In this document: in pieces, positions 12,401-27,800 of the stretch | How the letters are laid out: each line of letters begins with the position of its first letter | Numbering within the stretch: position 1 is the stretch's first letter | Origin: Zygnema cylindricum | Taxonomy: Eukaryota > Streptophyta > Zygnematophyceae > Zygnematales > Zygnemataceae | Assembly (NCBI GenBank): GCA_037447655.1 | Contig: JBBHKE010000176.1 | Location: forward strand, 370,200-434,199 | Direction: 5' to 3' | DNA length: 64,000 bases | Program-made: the position numbers and the translations under genes | Notes under the pieces: model-generated | Database searches by the model: none | What the model saw: the letters and a program-made list of their open reading frames with translations, nothing else | What the model was told of the DNA's origin: nothing

Positions 12401-15400
12401 TAACTGTTTGTGTAATTTTAGTAACAATTCATGTTAGCGCAAACTGTTTGTGTAATTTAGGTAACAATTCTTGTTATCGCTAACAGTTTGTGTAATTTAG
12501 GTAACAATTCTTGTTATCGCTAACAGTTTGTGTAATTTAGGTAACAATTATTGTTATTGCTAACTGTTTGTGTAATTTAGGAAACAGTTCTTGTAATCCC
12601 TAATTGATTGTGTAATTTAGGTAACAATTCTTGCTATCTCTAACTTTTTGTGTTATATAACTATCAATTCTTGTTATTGCTAACAGTTTGTGTAATTTAG
12701 GTAACAACTCCTGTTTTAGCTAACTGTTTTTGTAATTTAGGTAACAATTTCTGTTATTGCTAACAGTTTTTATTCCTATTATCGCTAATTGATTGTGTAA
12801 GTTAGGTAACCATTCTTGTTAGCTCTAACAGTTTGTGTAAGTTAGATAACAAATGTGTTATTGCTAATTGTTTGTGTAATTTAGATTACAATTCCTGGTA
12901 TCGCTAACAGTTTATGTAATTAAGGTAACAATTCTTATTATCGCCAATTGTTTGTGTAATTTAGGTAATAATACTTGTTATCGCTTACTGTTTGTGTAAT
13001 TTACGTTACCAATCATGTTATCGCTAACAGTTTGTGTAATTTAGATAACTATTTCTGTTATTGCTGACAGATTGTGTAATTTAGGTAACAATTCCTGTTA
13101 TTACTAATAGTATGTGTAATTTAGGTAACAATTCTTGTTATCGCTAACAATTGTTGTAATTTAGGTAACAATTCTTGTTATCATTAACTTTTTCTGTAAT
13201 TTAGATGAGAATTCTTGTTATCGCTAATTGTTTGTGTAATTTAGGTAACAATTTTTGTAATCGCTAACAGTTTGTGTAATTTAGGTAACTATTCCTGTTA
13301 TCGCTAATTGTTTGTGTAAGTTAGGTAACCATTCTTGTTAGCTCTAACAGTTTGTGTAAGTTAGATAACAAATTTTGTTATTGCTAATAGTTTGTGTAAT
13401 TTAGATTACAATTCCTGTTATCGTTAACAGTTTCTGTAATTAAGGTAACAATTCTTGTTATCGCCAAATGTTTGTGTAATTTAGGTAACAATTCTTGTTT
13501 TCGCTAACTGTTTGTGTAATTTAGGTAACAATTCTTGTTATCGCTAACTGATTGTGTAATTTAGGTAACAATTTTTGTTATCACTAACAGTATGTGTAAT
13601 TTAGGTAACAATTCTTGTTATCGCTATCAATTGTTGTAATTTGGATAACAATTTTTGTTATCGCCAATTGTTTGTGTAATTTAGGTAACAGTTCTTGTTA
13701 TCACTAACTGTTTGTGTAATTTAGGTATCAATTCTTGTTATCGCTAATAGATTGTGTAATTTAGGTAACAATTCTTGTTATCACTAACACTATATGTAAT
13801 TTAGGTAACAATTCGTGTTATCACTAACAGTATGTGTAATTTAGGTAACAATTCTTGTTATCGCTAACAATTGTTGTAATTTGGGTAACAATTCTTGTTA
13901 TCGATAATAGTTTGAGTAATTTAGGTAACAATTCTTGTTATCATTAACTCTTTCTGTAATTTAGATTAAAAATTTTGTTATCCCTAATTGTTTGTGTAAT
14001 TTAGGTATCAATTTTTGTAATCGCTAACAGTTTGTGTAATTTAGGTAACTATTCCTGTTATCGCTAATTGTTTGTGTAAGTTAGGTAACCATTCTTGTTA
14101 GCTCTAACAGTTTGTGTAAGTTAGGTAACAATTCTTGTTATCGCTAACTATTTGTGTAATTTAGGTATTAATTCATGTTATTGCTAACTGTTTGTGTAAT
14201 TTAGGTAATAATTCTTGTTATCGCTAAAAGTTTGTGTAATTTAGCGAACAATTCCTGTTATTACTAACAATTATTGTAATTTGGGTAATAATTCCTGTTA
14301 TCGCTAATAGTTTGAGTAATTTAGGTAACAATTTCTGTTATCGCTAACAGTTTGTGTAATTTAGATTACAATTCTTGTTATCGCTAATAGTTTGTGTAAT
14401 TTAGATAACAATTTTTCTTATCGCTAATTGTTTGTGTAATTTAGGTAACTATTCCTGTTATCGCTAATTAATTTTGTAAGTTAGGTAACCATTCTTGTTA
14501 GCTCTAACAGTTTGTGTAATTTAGGTAACAATTCTTGTTATCGCTAACTATTTGTGTAATTTAGGTATTAATTCATGTTATCGCTAGCTGTTTGTGTAAT
14601 TTAGGTAACAATTTTTGTTAACACTAACTGTTTGTGTAATTTAGGTAACAATTCCTGTTATCGCTAACAGATTGCGTAATTTAGGTAAGAATTTTTGTTA
14701 TCGCTAACAATTGTTGTAATTTGGGTAACAGTTCTTGTTATCGCTAATAGTTTGAGTAATTTAGGTAAAAATTCTTGTTATCATTAACTGTTTCTCTAAT
14801 TTAGATATAATTCTTGTTATCGCAAATTGTTTGTGTAATTAAGGTAACAATTCATGTTCGCGCAAACTGTTTGTATAATTTAGGTAAAAATTCTTGTTAT
14901 CGCTAAGTGTTTGTGTAATTTAGGTAACAATTTTTGTTATCGCTAATAGTTTGTGTAATTTAGGTAACAATTCTTGTTATCGCTAACAGTTTGTATAATT
15001 TAGGTAACAATTCATGTTATCGCTAACTGATTGTGTAATTTAGGTCTTAATTCTTGTTAGCGCAAACTGTTTGGGTAATTTAAGAAACAATTTTTGTTAT
15101 CACTAACAGTTTGTGTAAATTAGGTAAACATACTTGTTAGCACTAACAGTTTATGTACTTTAGATATCAATTCTTGTTATCGCTAACTATTTGTAAAATT
15201 TAGATAAAAATTCTTGTTATTACTAACATTTTGTGTAATTTAGATAAAAATTCATGTTATTGTTAACTGTTTGTGTAATTCAGGTAACAATTCTTGTTAT
15301 TGCTAATTTTTTCCGTAAGTTAGGTTAAAATTCTTGTTATCACTAATTATTTGTGTAATTTAGGAAATAATTCTTGTTTTCCCTAATTGTTTGTGTAATT

Positions 15401-18400
15401 TAGGTAATTACTCTTGTTATCGCTAAGTGTTTGTGTAAATTAGATAACAATTCATTTTATCGCTAACTGTTTGTGTAAGTAAGGTAACAATTCCTATTAG
15501 CGCAAACAGCTTGTGTATTTTAGGAAAAAATATTCTTAACGCTAATTGTTTGTGTAATTAGGTAACAATTCTTGTTAGCCATAACAATTTGTGTAAGTTA
15601 GGTAACAATTATTGTTATCGCTAATTGTTTGTGTAGTTTAGGAAACAATTCTTGTTATTGCTAACAAATTGTGTTATTTAGATAACAATTTTTGTTATCG
15701 CTAACTGTTTGTGTTATTTAGGTAACAATTCTTGTTTTCCCTAATTGTTTGTGTAATTTAGGTAACAATCATTGTTATCGCTAACAGTTTGTGTAAGTTA
15801 GATATCAATTCCTATTAACGCTAACAGTTTGTGTAAATTAGGTAATAATTCTTCTTATCGCTAACTATTTGCGTAATTTAGGTAACAATTCTTGTTATCG
15901 CTAAATGTTTGTGTAATATAGGTAACCATTCTTGTTATTGCTAACAGTTTGTGTAATTTAGGTAACAAATTTTGTTATCGCTAACAGTTTGTGTAATTTA
16001 GGTAACAATTGCTGTTATCAATAAAAGTTTGTGTAATTTAGGGAACACTTCTTCTTATCCCATACAATTTGTTTAATTAAGATTACAATTCCTGTTATCG
16101 CTAACAATTTGTGTAATTTAGATAACAATTCCTGTTATCGCTAACTGTTTCTGTAATTTAGATAAAATTCTGTTATCGCTAAATGTTTCTGTAATTTAGG
16201 TAACAATTCTTGTTATCGCAAACTGTTTCTGTAATTTAGGCAACAATTCTTGTTATCACTAACTGTTTGTATTATTTAGGTAACAACTCTTGTTATCGCT
16301 AATTGTTTGTGTAATTTAGGTAACAAATCTTGTTATCGCTAACTATTTGTGTAATTTAGATAAAAATTGTTTTTATCGCTAACAATTTATATAAGTTAGA
16401 TATCAATTCCTATTAGCGCTAAGTGTTTGTGTAATTTAGGTAACCGTTCTTGTTATCGCTAACTGTTTGTGTAATTTATGATAGAATTCTTGTTATCGCC
16501 TACAGTTTCTATAATGTAGGTAACAATTATTGTTATCGCTTAGAGTTTGTGTAATTTAGGTTAAAATTCGTGTTATTGCTAACAGTTTGTGTAATTTAGG
16601 TAACAATTCTTGTTATCATTAATAGTTTGTGTATTTTAGGTAACAATTCCTGTTATCGATAAAAGTTTGTGTAATTTAGGTAACAATTCTTGTTATCCCT
16701 AACAGTTTGTGTAATATAGATTACAATTCATATTATCGCTAACATTTTGTGTAATTTAGGTTACAATTCATGTTAGCGCAAACTGTTTGTGTACTTTTGG
16801 TAACAATTCTTGTTATCGCTAATTCTTTGTGTAATTTAGGTAACAACTCTTGTTATCGCTAATTGTTTGTGTAATTTTGGTAACAATTCCTGCTATCGCT
16901 AACTGTTTGTGTAATTTAGATAACAATTCTTGTTATCGCTAACAATTTGTGTAAGTTAGATATCAATTCCTATTAGCTCTAACAGTTTGTGTAAGTTAGG
17001 TAACAATTCTTGTTATCATTAATAGTTTGTGCAATTTAGGTAACAATTCCTGTTATCGATAAAAGTTTGTGTAATTTAGGTAACAATTCTTGTTAGCGCA
17101 AACTGTTTGTGTAATTTAGGAAACAAATCCTCTTATCGCTAATTGTTTGTGTAATTTAGGCAAGAACTCTTGTTATCGCTAATTGTTTGTGTGATTTAGG
17201 TAACAATTCCTGCTATTGCTAACTGTTTCTGGAATTTAGATAACAATTTTTGTTATTGCTAACTATTTCTGTAATTTAGGTAACAATTTTTGTTATCGCT
17301 AACTGTTTGTGTAAGTTAGGTAACAAATCCTGTTATTTCTAATAGTTTGTGTAATTTAGGTAACAATTCTTGTTATCGCTAATTGTTTGTGTAATTTAGA
17401 TAACAATTTTTGTTTTCGCTAATTGTTTTTGTAATTTAGGCAACAATTTCTGTTATTGCTAACAGTTTGTGTAATTTAGGTAACAATTCCTATTATCGCT
17501 AATAGTTTGTGTAATTTAGATTACAATTCATGTTATCACTAATTGTTTGGGGATTAATTCTTGTTAGCGCTAAGTGATTGTGTAATTTAGGAAACAGTTA
17601 TTGTTATCGTTAACAATTTGTGTAAGTAAGGTAACCATTCTTGTTAGCGCTAACAGTTTTGTAATTTAGATATTAATTCTTCTTATCGCTAATTCATTGT
17701 TTAATGTAGGTAACAATTTTTGTAATCGCTAACTGTTTGTAAAATATAGATAACAATTCTTCTTAATGCTAACAATTTGTGTAAGTGATATAACAATTTT
17801 TGTTATCGATAACTGTTTGTGTAATTTAGGTAATATTTCTTGTTATCGATAATTATTTTGTAATTTATGAAATAATTATTGTTATCGCTAAATTTTTTTG
17901 TAATTTAGGTAAAAATTCATGTTATTACTAACAATTTGTGTAAGTTAGGTATTTGTTCTAGTTATCGCTAATTGTTTGTGTAATTTAGGTGACAATTCTT
18001 GTTATCGCTAACAATTTGGGTAATTTAGGTAACAATTATTGTTATTGCTAAAATTTTGTGTAAATTAGATAACAAATTTGTTATTGCTAACAGTTTGTGT
18101 AATTTAGGTAACAATTTTTTTTTTCGCTAACTGTTTGTGTAAGTTCGGTAACAATTCTTGTTAGTGAAAACAGTTTGTGTAAGTTAGGTAAAAATTCTTG
18201 TTAGCGCTAACAGTTTGTGTAAGTTAGGTAACTATTCTTGTTATCGCTAACCGTTTCTGTAATTTAGGTATCAATTCTTGTTATCGCTAATATTTTGTGT
18301 AATTAAGGTAACATTTCCTGTTATCGCTAACTATTTCTTGTTTTTAGGTAACCATTCTTGTTATCGCTATTTGTTTGTGTAATTTATGTAACAATTCTTG

Positions 18401-20039
18401 TTATCGCTAGTTGTTTGTGTAATTTAGGTAACAATAATTGTTATTGCTAACTGTTTGTTTAAGTTAGGTTACCATTCTTGTTAGCTCTAATAGTTTGTGT
18501 AAGTTAGATAACAATTGCTGTTAGCGCTAACTATTTGTGTAATTTAGGTAACAATTATTGTTATCGCTAAGAGTTTGTATAATTTAGATAACAATTCTTG
18601 TTATCGCTAACTGTTTTTGTAATTTAGGTAACAATTATTGTTATCGCTAACTATTTGTGTAATTTTGGTAACATTTCTTGTTATCGCTAATAGTTTGTGA
18701 AATTTAGGTAACAATCTTTGTTATCGCTAATTGTTTGTGTAATTTAGGTAACAATTCCTGTTATTGCTAACATTTTGTGTAATTTATGTAACAATTCCTA
18801 TTATCGCTAATAGTTTGTGTAATTTATATTACAATTCCTGTTATCACTAATTGTTTCTGTCATTTAGGGAATAATTCGTGTTATCGCTAATATTTTGTGT
18901 AATTTAGGTAACAATTATTGTTATCGCTAACAGTTTGTGTAATTTAGGTAACAATTCTTAATATTGCTAACTGTTTGTGTAACGTAGGTAAACATTTTTG
19001 TTAGCGCTAATAGTTTGTGTAAGTAAGATAAGACTTCTTATTATCGCCAACATTTTCTTTAATTTACGTAACAATTCCTATTATCGCAAACTGTTTGTGT
19101 AATTTTGGTAACAATTCTTGTTATCGCTAACAGTTTGTGAAATTTAGGTAACAATTCTTGTTATCGCTAACTGTTGTCTAATTTAGGTAGCAAATCGTGA
19201 TATAGCTAATAGTTTGAATAATTTAGGTAATTATTCTTGTTATCGCTAATAGTTTGTGTAATTTAGTTAACAATTCATATTAGCGCAAACTGTTTGTGTA
19301 ATTTAGGTAACAATTCTTGTTATCGCTAACCGTTTATGTAATTTAGGTAACAATTATTGTTATCGCTAATAGTTTGTGTAATTTAGATAACAATTTCTGT
19401 TATCGGTAACTGTTTGTGTCATTTAGGTTATAATTCTTGTTATTGCTAATTGTTTGTGTAATTTAGGTAACTATTTTTGTTATCGCTAACAATTTGTGTA
19501 ATTTAGCTAACAATTCGTGTTATCGCTAACTGTTTGTGTAATTTAGATATCAATTCCTGTTATTGCTAACAGTTTAAGTTAGGAAACATTTCCTGTTAGC
19601 GTTAATAATTTATGTAATATAGGTAACAATTCCTATTAGGGCTAACTGTTTTTGTAATTTTGGTAACAATTGTTGTTATCGCTAATTGTTTGTGTAATTT
19701 AGGTAACAATTCTTGTTATTGCTAATTGATTGTGAAATTTAGGTAACAATCCGTGTTATTGCTTATTGTTTGTGTACTTTAGATAACATTTTTTGTTATC
19801 GCTAACAGTTTGTGTAAGTTACAAATCAATTTCGATTAGCGCTGACAATTTGTGTAAGTTAGGTAATAATTCTTGTTATCGCTAACATTTTGTGTTATTT
19901 AGGTAACAATTATTGTTTTCGCTAATAGTTTGTGTAGTTTAGGTAACAATTCTTGTAATTGCTAATAGTTTCTATAATTTAGGTAACAATTTTTGTTATC
20001 GCTAAAATTTTGTGTAATTTAGGTAAGAATTATGTTATC

Positions 20040-21890
20040 GCAAACAGTTTGTGTAATTTAGATAACAATTCTTGTTATCGCTAACTGATTGTGTAATTTA
20101 GGTATCAATTCTTGTTAGCGCAAACTGTTTGGGTAATTTAGGAAACAATTCTTCTTATCGCTAAATGTTTGTGTAAGTTAGGTAACCATTATTGTTAGCG
20201 CTAACAGTTTGTGTAATTTAGATATCAATTCTTCTTATCGCTAACTGCTTGTGTAATTTAGGTAACAATTCTTGTTAGCATTAACAGTTTGTGTAAGTTA
20301 GGTAACAATCCTTGTTATTGCTAACTGTTTGTAAAATTTAGATAACAATTCTTGTTATTGCTAAAATTTTGTGTAAATTATATAACAATTCATGTTATCG
20401 ATAACTACTTGTGTAATTTAGGTAACAATTCTTGATATCGCTAATTGTTTGTGTAATTTAGGTAACAATTCTTGTTATCGCTAACTAATTGTGTAATTTA
20501 GGTCTTAATTCTTGTTAGCGCAAACCTGTTTAGGTAATTTAGGAAACAATTCTTCTTATCGCTAAATGTTTGTGTAAGTTAGGTAACCATTCTTGTTAGC
20601 GCTAACTGTTTGTGTAATTTAGATATCAATTCTTGTTATCGCTAACTACTTGTGTAATTTAGGTTACAAATCTTGTTAGCATTAACAGTTTGTGTAAGTT
20701 AGGTAACAATCCTTGTTATCGCTAACTGTTTGTAAAATTTAGATAACAATTCTTGTTATTGCTAACATTTTGTGTAAGTTAGATAACAATTCATTTATCG
20801 ATAACTATTTGTGTAATTTAGGTAATAATTCTTGTTATTGCTAATTTTTTGTGTAATTTAGGTAATAATTCTTGTTATCGCTAACTTTTTCTGTAATTTA
20901 GGTAAAAATTATGTAATCGCAACCAGTTTGTGTAATTTAGATAACAATTTTTGATATCCCTAATTGTTTGTGTAATTTAGGTAACAATTTTGTTATCACT
21001 ATTTGATTCTGTAATTTAGGTAACAATTCTTGTTACCATTAAAAGTTTGTGTAAGTTAGGAAACAATCGTTGTTATCGCTAACTGTTTGTAAAATTTAGA
21101 TAACAATTCTTGTTATTGCTAACATTTTGTGTAAGTTAGATAACAATTCTTGTTAGCGCAAACTGTTTGGGTAATTTAGGAAACAATTCTTCTTATCGCT
21201 AACTGTTTGTGTAATGTAGGTAACAATTATTGTTATCGCTAACAGTTTGTGTAATTTAGGTAACAATTCTTGATATCGCTAACTGTTTGTGTAATTTAGG
21301 TAACAATTCTTGTTATCACCAACTGATTGTGTAATTTAGGTATCAATTATTGTTAGCGCAAACTGTTTGGGTAATTTAGGAAACAATTCTTCTTATCGCT
21401 AACTGTTTGTGTAATCTAGATAACAATTTGTGTTATCGCTAACTTTTTGTGTAATTTAGGTAATAATTCATGTTATCGCTAACTGCTTGTGTAATTTAGG
21501 TAACAATTCTTGATATCGCTAATTGTTTGTGTAATTTAGGTAACAATTCTTGTTATCGCTAACTAATTGTGTCATTAAGGTCTTAATTCTTGTTAGCGCA
21601 AACTGTTTAGGTAATTTAGGAAACAATTCTTCTTATTGCTTACAGTTTGTGTAAGTTAGGTAACCATTCTTGTTAGCGCTAACAGTTTGTGTAATTTTGA
21701 TATCAATTTTTTTTATCGCTAACTGCTTGTGTAATTTAGGTTACAAATCTTGTTAGCATTAACATTTTGTGTAAGTTAGGTAAGAATCCTTGTTATCCCT
21801 AACAGTTTGTAAAATTTAGATATCAATTCTTGTTATTGCTAACATTTTGTGTAAGTTAGATAACAATTCATGTTATCTATAACTATTTGT
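20040..21890. repeat. Local higher-order repeat in the satellite
   Basis: A multi-unit set recurs: a GCGCAAACTGTTT(G/A)GGTAA unit, then GGAAACAATTCTTCTTATC, then a GTAAGTTAGGTAACCATT pair, a GATATCAATTC unit, a TTAGCATTAACA unit, and a GTAAAATTTAGATAAC unit. It is clear at about 20,100, 20,500 and 21,580, with partial copies near 21,140 and 21,350. Spacing is a multiple of about 40 bp (roughly 10-11 monomers). Only the shared order is certain; the exact period is not. Confidence 0.6.
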
Positions 21891-24800
21891 GTAATATAGG
21901 TAACAATTCTTGTTATTGCTAATTTTTTGTGCAATTTAGATAATAATTGTTGTTATCGCTATTTTTTTTCTGTAATTTAGGTGAAAATTCTTGTTATCGC
22001 TAATTATTTGTGTAATTTAGGAAACAATTATTGTTATCGCTAACTATTTGTGTAATTTAGGTAATAACTCTTGTTATCGCTAAGTGTTTGTATAAATTAG
22101 ATAACAATTCCTGTTATCGCTAACTGTTTGTGTAAGTAAGCTAACAATTCCTATTAGCGCAAACAGCTTCTGTAATTTAGGAAACAATTCTTCTTATTGC
22201 TAATTGTTTGTGTAAGTTAGGTAAAAATTCCTGTTAGCGCTAACAATTTGTGTAAGTTAGGTAATAATTATTGTTATCGCTAATTGTTTGTGTAATTTAG
22301 GTAACAATTATTGTTATCGCTAACAGTTTGTGTAATTTAGATAACAATTCTTGTTATCGCTAAGTGTTTGTGTTATTTAGGTAACAATTATTGTTATCGC
22401 TAACAGATGTGTAATTTAGGTAATAATTCCTATTATCGCTAACCGTTTGTGTAATTTAGGAAACAATTCCTGTTAGCGCTAAGAATTTGTGTAAGTTAGG
22501 AAATAATTCTTCTTATGGCTTACTATTTGTGTAATTTAGGTAAGAATTCTTGTTATCGCTAAATGTTTTTGTAATATAGGTCACCATTCTTGTTATTGCT
22601 ATCAGTTTGTGTAATTTAGGTAACAATTCGTGTTAGAGCTAACAATTTGTGTAAGTTAGATAAAAATTATTGTTATCGCTAACTATTTGTGTAATTAAGG
22701 TAACAATTATTGTTTATTGCTAATTGTTTGGGTAGTTTAGGTAACAATTCTTGTTATTGCTAATTGTTTGTGTAATTTAGGTAAGTATTCTTGTTATCAA
22801 TAAAAGTTTCTATAGTTTAGGTAACAATTCTTGTTATCGCTTACTATTTGTGTAATTTAGATAATAATTATTGTTATCGCTAACAGTTTGTGTAAGTTAG
22901 ATATCAATTCCTATTAGCGCTAACAGTTTTTGTAAGTTAGTTAATAATTCTTCTTATCGCAAACAATTTCTGTAATTAAGGTAACAATTCTTGTTATCGC
23001 TAAATGTTTGTGTAATATAGGTAACCATTCTTGTTATTGCTAACAGTTTGTGTAATATAGGTAACAATTCTTGTTATCGATAAAAGTTTGTGTAATTTAA
23101 GGAACACTTATTCTTATCCCATACAGTTTATGTAATTAAGATTACAATTCCTATTATCGCTAAAAGTTTGTGTAATTTAGATAATAATTCTTGTTATCGC
23201 TAACTGTTTGTATAATTTAGGTAACAATTCATGTTATCGCTAACAGTTTGTGTAATTTAGGCAACAATTCTTGTTATCTCTAACTGTTTGTGTTATTTAG
23301 GATACAATTCTTGTTATCGCTAATTGTTTGTGTTATTTAGGTAACAACTCTTGTTATCGCTAATTGTTTGTGTAATTTAGGTAACAATTCCTGTTATCGC
23401 TAATTGTATGTGTAATTTAGATAACAATTGTTGTTATCGCAAATAATTTATGTAAGTTAGATATCAATTCCTATTAGCGCTTACTGTTTGTGTAAGTTAG
23501 GTAACCGTTCTTGTTATCGCTAACTGTTTGTGTAATTTAGGTTAGAATTATTGTTATCGCCTACAGTTTGTGTAATTTAGGTGATAATTATTGTTATCGC
23601 TAACTGTTTCTGTAATTTGGGTAACAATTCGTGTTATTGCTAACAGTTTGTGTAATTTAGGTAACAATTCTTGTTATCACTAATAGTTTGTGTAATTTAG
23701 GTAACAAATCCTTTTATCGATAAAAGTTTGTGTAATTTAGGTTACAATTCTTGTTATCGCTAACAGTTTGTGTAATTTAGCTAACATTTTCTGTTATCTC
23801 TAACTATTTGTGTAAGTTAGGTAACCGTTGTAGTTATCGCTAACTGTTTGTGTAATTTAGGTAACAATTCTTGTTATCGCTAACAGTTTGTGTAATTTAG
23901 GTAACAATTATTGTTATCGCTAACAGTTTGTGTAATTTAGGTAACAAATCCTGTTATCGCTAATAGTTTGTGTAATTTAGGTAACAATTCTTGTAATCGT
24001 TATTGTTTGTGTATTTTAGGTAACAATTTTTTTTATCGCTAATTGTTTGTGTAATTTAAAGATTAATTCTTGTTAGCGCTAACTGATTGTGTAATTTAAG
24101 AAACAGTTATTGTTATTGCTAACAATTTGTGTAAGTAGGGTAACCATTCTTGTTAATAGTTTTGTAATTTAAATATTAATTCTTGTTATCGCTAATTGCT
24201 TATTTAATTTAGGGAACAATTTTTGAAATCGCTAACTGTTTGTAAAATATAGATAAGAATTCTTCTTATTGCTAACAGTTTGTGTAAGTTATAAAACAAT
24301 TATTGTTATCGATAACTGTTTGTGTAATTTAGGTAATATTTTTTGTTATCGCTAATTATTTGTGTAATTTAGGAAATAATTCTTGTTATCGCTTATTGTT
24401 TGTGTAATTTAGATAATAATTCTTGTTATCGCAAACTTTTTATGTAATTTAAGTAAAAATTCATGTTATTGCTAACTGTTTGTGTAAGTTAGGTATTTGT
24501 TCTAGTTATCGCTAATTGATTGTGTAATTTAGGTAACATTTCTTGTTATCGCTAACAGTTTGTGTAATTTAGGTAACAATTATTGTTATTGCTAAAATTT
24601 TGTGTAATTTAGGTAACAAATACTATTATCGCTAATAGTTTGTGTAATTTAGGTAACAATTCTTGTTATCGCTAATTGTTTGTGTAAATTAGATAACAAA
24701 TTTGTTATTGCTAACAATTTGTGTAATTTAGGTAACAACTTTTATTATCGCGAACTGTTTGTGTAAGTTAGGTGACAATTTTTTGTTAGCGCAAACAGTT

Positions 24801-27800
24801 TGTGTAAGTTAGGTAACAATTTTTGTTAGTGCTAACAATTTGTGTATGTTAGGTAACAATTCTTGTTATCGCTAACTGTTTGTGTAATTTAGGTTTCAAT
24901 TCTTGTTATCGCTAACATTTTGTGTAATTTAGGTAACATTTCCTATTATTGCTAACTCTTTGTGTAATTTATATATCAATTCCTGTTATCGCTAACAATT
25001 TGTGTAAGTTAGGGAACAATTTCTATTATGGCTAAGAATTTGTGTAATTTAGGTAACAATGTCTGTTAGCGCTAACTGTTTCTGTAATTTAGGTAACAAT
25101 TCCTGTTATTGCTAACTTTTTGTGTAATTTAGGTAACCATTTTTGTTAGGGCTAATAGTTTGTGTAAGTAAGATATGAATTCTTGTTATCCCCAACATTT
25201 TTTGTAATTTAGGTAACAATAATTGTTATTGCTAACTGTTTGTTTAAGTTAGGTTACCATTGTTGGTAGCTCTAACAGTTTGTGTAAGTTAGATAACAAT
25301 TGCTGTTAGCGCTAACTATTTGTATAATTTAGGTAACAATTATTGTTATCGCTAAGAGTTTGTGTAATTTATGTAACAATTTCTGTTATTGCTAGCTGTT
25401 TGTGTAATTTAGGTAACAATTCGTGTTATCGCTAACTGTTTGTGTAATTTAGGTAACAATTCTTGTTATCGCTAATTGTTTGTCTAATTTAGGTAGCAAA
25501 TCTTGTTATCGCTAACTGATTTGTATAATTTATGTAATTATTCTAATTATCGCTAATAGTTTGTGTAATTTAGGTTACAATTCATGTTAGCGCAAACTGT
25601 TTGTGTAATTTAGGTAATAATTATTGTTATCGCTAACAGTTTGTGTAATTTAGGTAACAATTCCTGTTATCGCTAACTAATTGTTTAATTTAGGTAACAA
25701 TTCTTGTTATCGCTAATTGTTTGTGTAATTTAGGTAACAATTCCTGTTATCCCTAATAGTTTGTGTAATTTAGGTAACAATTCTCTTTATCGCTAACTGT
25801 TTGTGTAATCTAGGTAACAAATCTTTTTATCGCTTATAATTTGTATAATTTAGGTAATAATTCCTGTTATCGCTAACAGCTTGTGTAATTTAGGTAACAA
25901 TTCCTGTTATCGCTAAAAGTTTGTGTAGGTTAGGAAGCCATTTTTGTTAGCGCTAATAGTTTGTGTAAGTAAGATAACAATTCTTGTTATCCCCAACTAT
26001 TTCAGTAATTTAGGTAACAATATTTGTGATTGCTATTTGTTTGTGTAATTTAGGTAACAATTCTTATAAGCTCTAACAGTTTGTATAAGTTAGATAACAA
26101 TTGCTGTTAGCGCTAACTATTGTGGTAATTTAGGTAACAATTCTTGTTATAGCTAATTGTTTGTGTAATTTAGGTAACAATTCTTGTTATCGTTAACAGT
26201 TTGTGTAATTTAGGTAACAATTCCTGTAATCACTAAAATTTTGTGTAATTTAGATAACAATTCTCGTTATCCCTAACCATTTCTGTAATTCAGGTATCAA
26301 TTCCTAGTATTGCTAACAGTTTGTGCAATTTAGGTTACAATTATTTTTATCCCTAATAGTTTGTGTTATTAGGATTACAATTCGTGTTATCGCTAACTGT
26401 TTCTGTAATTTAGGTAACAATTATTGTTATCGCTAACTGTTTGTGTAATTTAGGTGATAATTCCTGTTATCGCTAACAGTTTGTGTAATTTAGGTAACAA
26501 TTCCTGTTATCCCTAATAGTTTGTGTAATTTAGGTAACAATTCTTGTTATCGCTAACTATTTGTGTAATTTAGGTATCAATTCTTGTTATCGCTAACAGT
26601 TTGTGTAATTAAGGTAACAATTTCCTGTTATCGCTAATGGTTTGTGTAATTTAGGTAACAATTCTTGTTATTGCTAACTGTTTGTGTAATTTAGGTAACA
26701 AATTTTTTTATCCCTAACAGTTTTTGTAATTTAGATTAGAATTCTTGTTATCGCTAACAGTTTGTGTAATTTAGATAACAATTTCTGTTATCGCTAACTG
26801 TTTTTTGTTATTTTGGTAAGAATTCTTGTTATCGCTAACAGTTTATGTTATTTTAGGTTACAATTCTTGATATCCCTAACAGTTTAAGTAATTTAGGTAA
26901 CAATTCCTGTTATCGCTAACTGTTTGTGTAATTTAAGTAACAATTTTTGTTATGGCTAATTGTTTGTGTAATTTAGGTAACAATTTTTGTTATCGCTAAT
27001 AGTTTGTGTAATTTTGGTAACAATTCCGGTTATTGCTAACAATTTGAGTAATTTAGTTATCAATTCTTGTTATCCTTAGTAGTTTGTGTAATTTAGAATA
27101 CAATTCTTGTTATTGCTAACAGTTTGTGTAATTTAGATAACAATTCATGTTATCGCTAATGGTGTGTGTAATTTAAGTAACAATTGTTGTTATCGCTAAC
27201 AGTTTCTGTAATTTAGGTAACAATTCCTGTTATCGCTAATTGTTTGTGTAATTTAGGTAATAATTTCTGTTATCGTTAATAGTTTGTGTAATTAAGGTAA
27301 CAATTCCTATTATCGCTAAATGTTTGTGTAATTTAGGTAACAATTCCTGTTATCGCTAACAGTTTGTGTAATTTAGGTAACAATTTTTGTTATCGCTAAC
27401 AGTTTCTATAATTTAGGCAACAATTCTTGTTATCGCTAACAGTTTTTGTAATTTAGGTAAGAATTCTTGTTATCGCTAATTGTTTGTGTAAATTAGGTAA
27501 TAATTGTTGTTATCGCTAACAATTTGTGTAATTTAGGTAACTATTCTTGTTATCGCTAATTGTTTCTGTAAGTTAGGTAACCATTCTTGTTAGCTCTAAC
27601 AATTTGTGTAAGTAAGATAACAAATCGTGTTATTGCTAAATGTTTCTGTAATTTAGATTATAATTTCTGTTATTCGCTTTCAGTTTGTGTAATTTAAATA
27701 ACAATTACTGTTAGCGCTTACTGTTTCCATAATTTAGGTAACAATTCTTGATATCGCTAACAGTTTGTGTAATATAGGTAACAATGTTTATTATCGCTAA

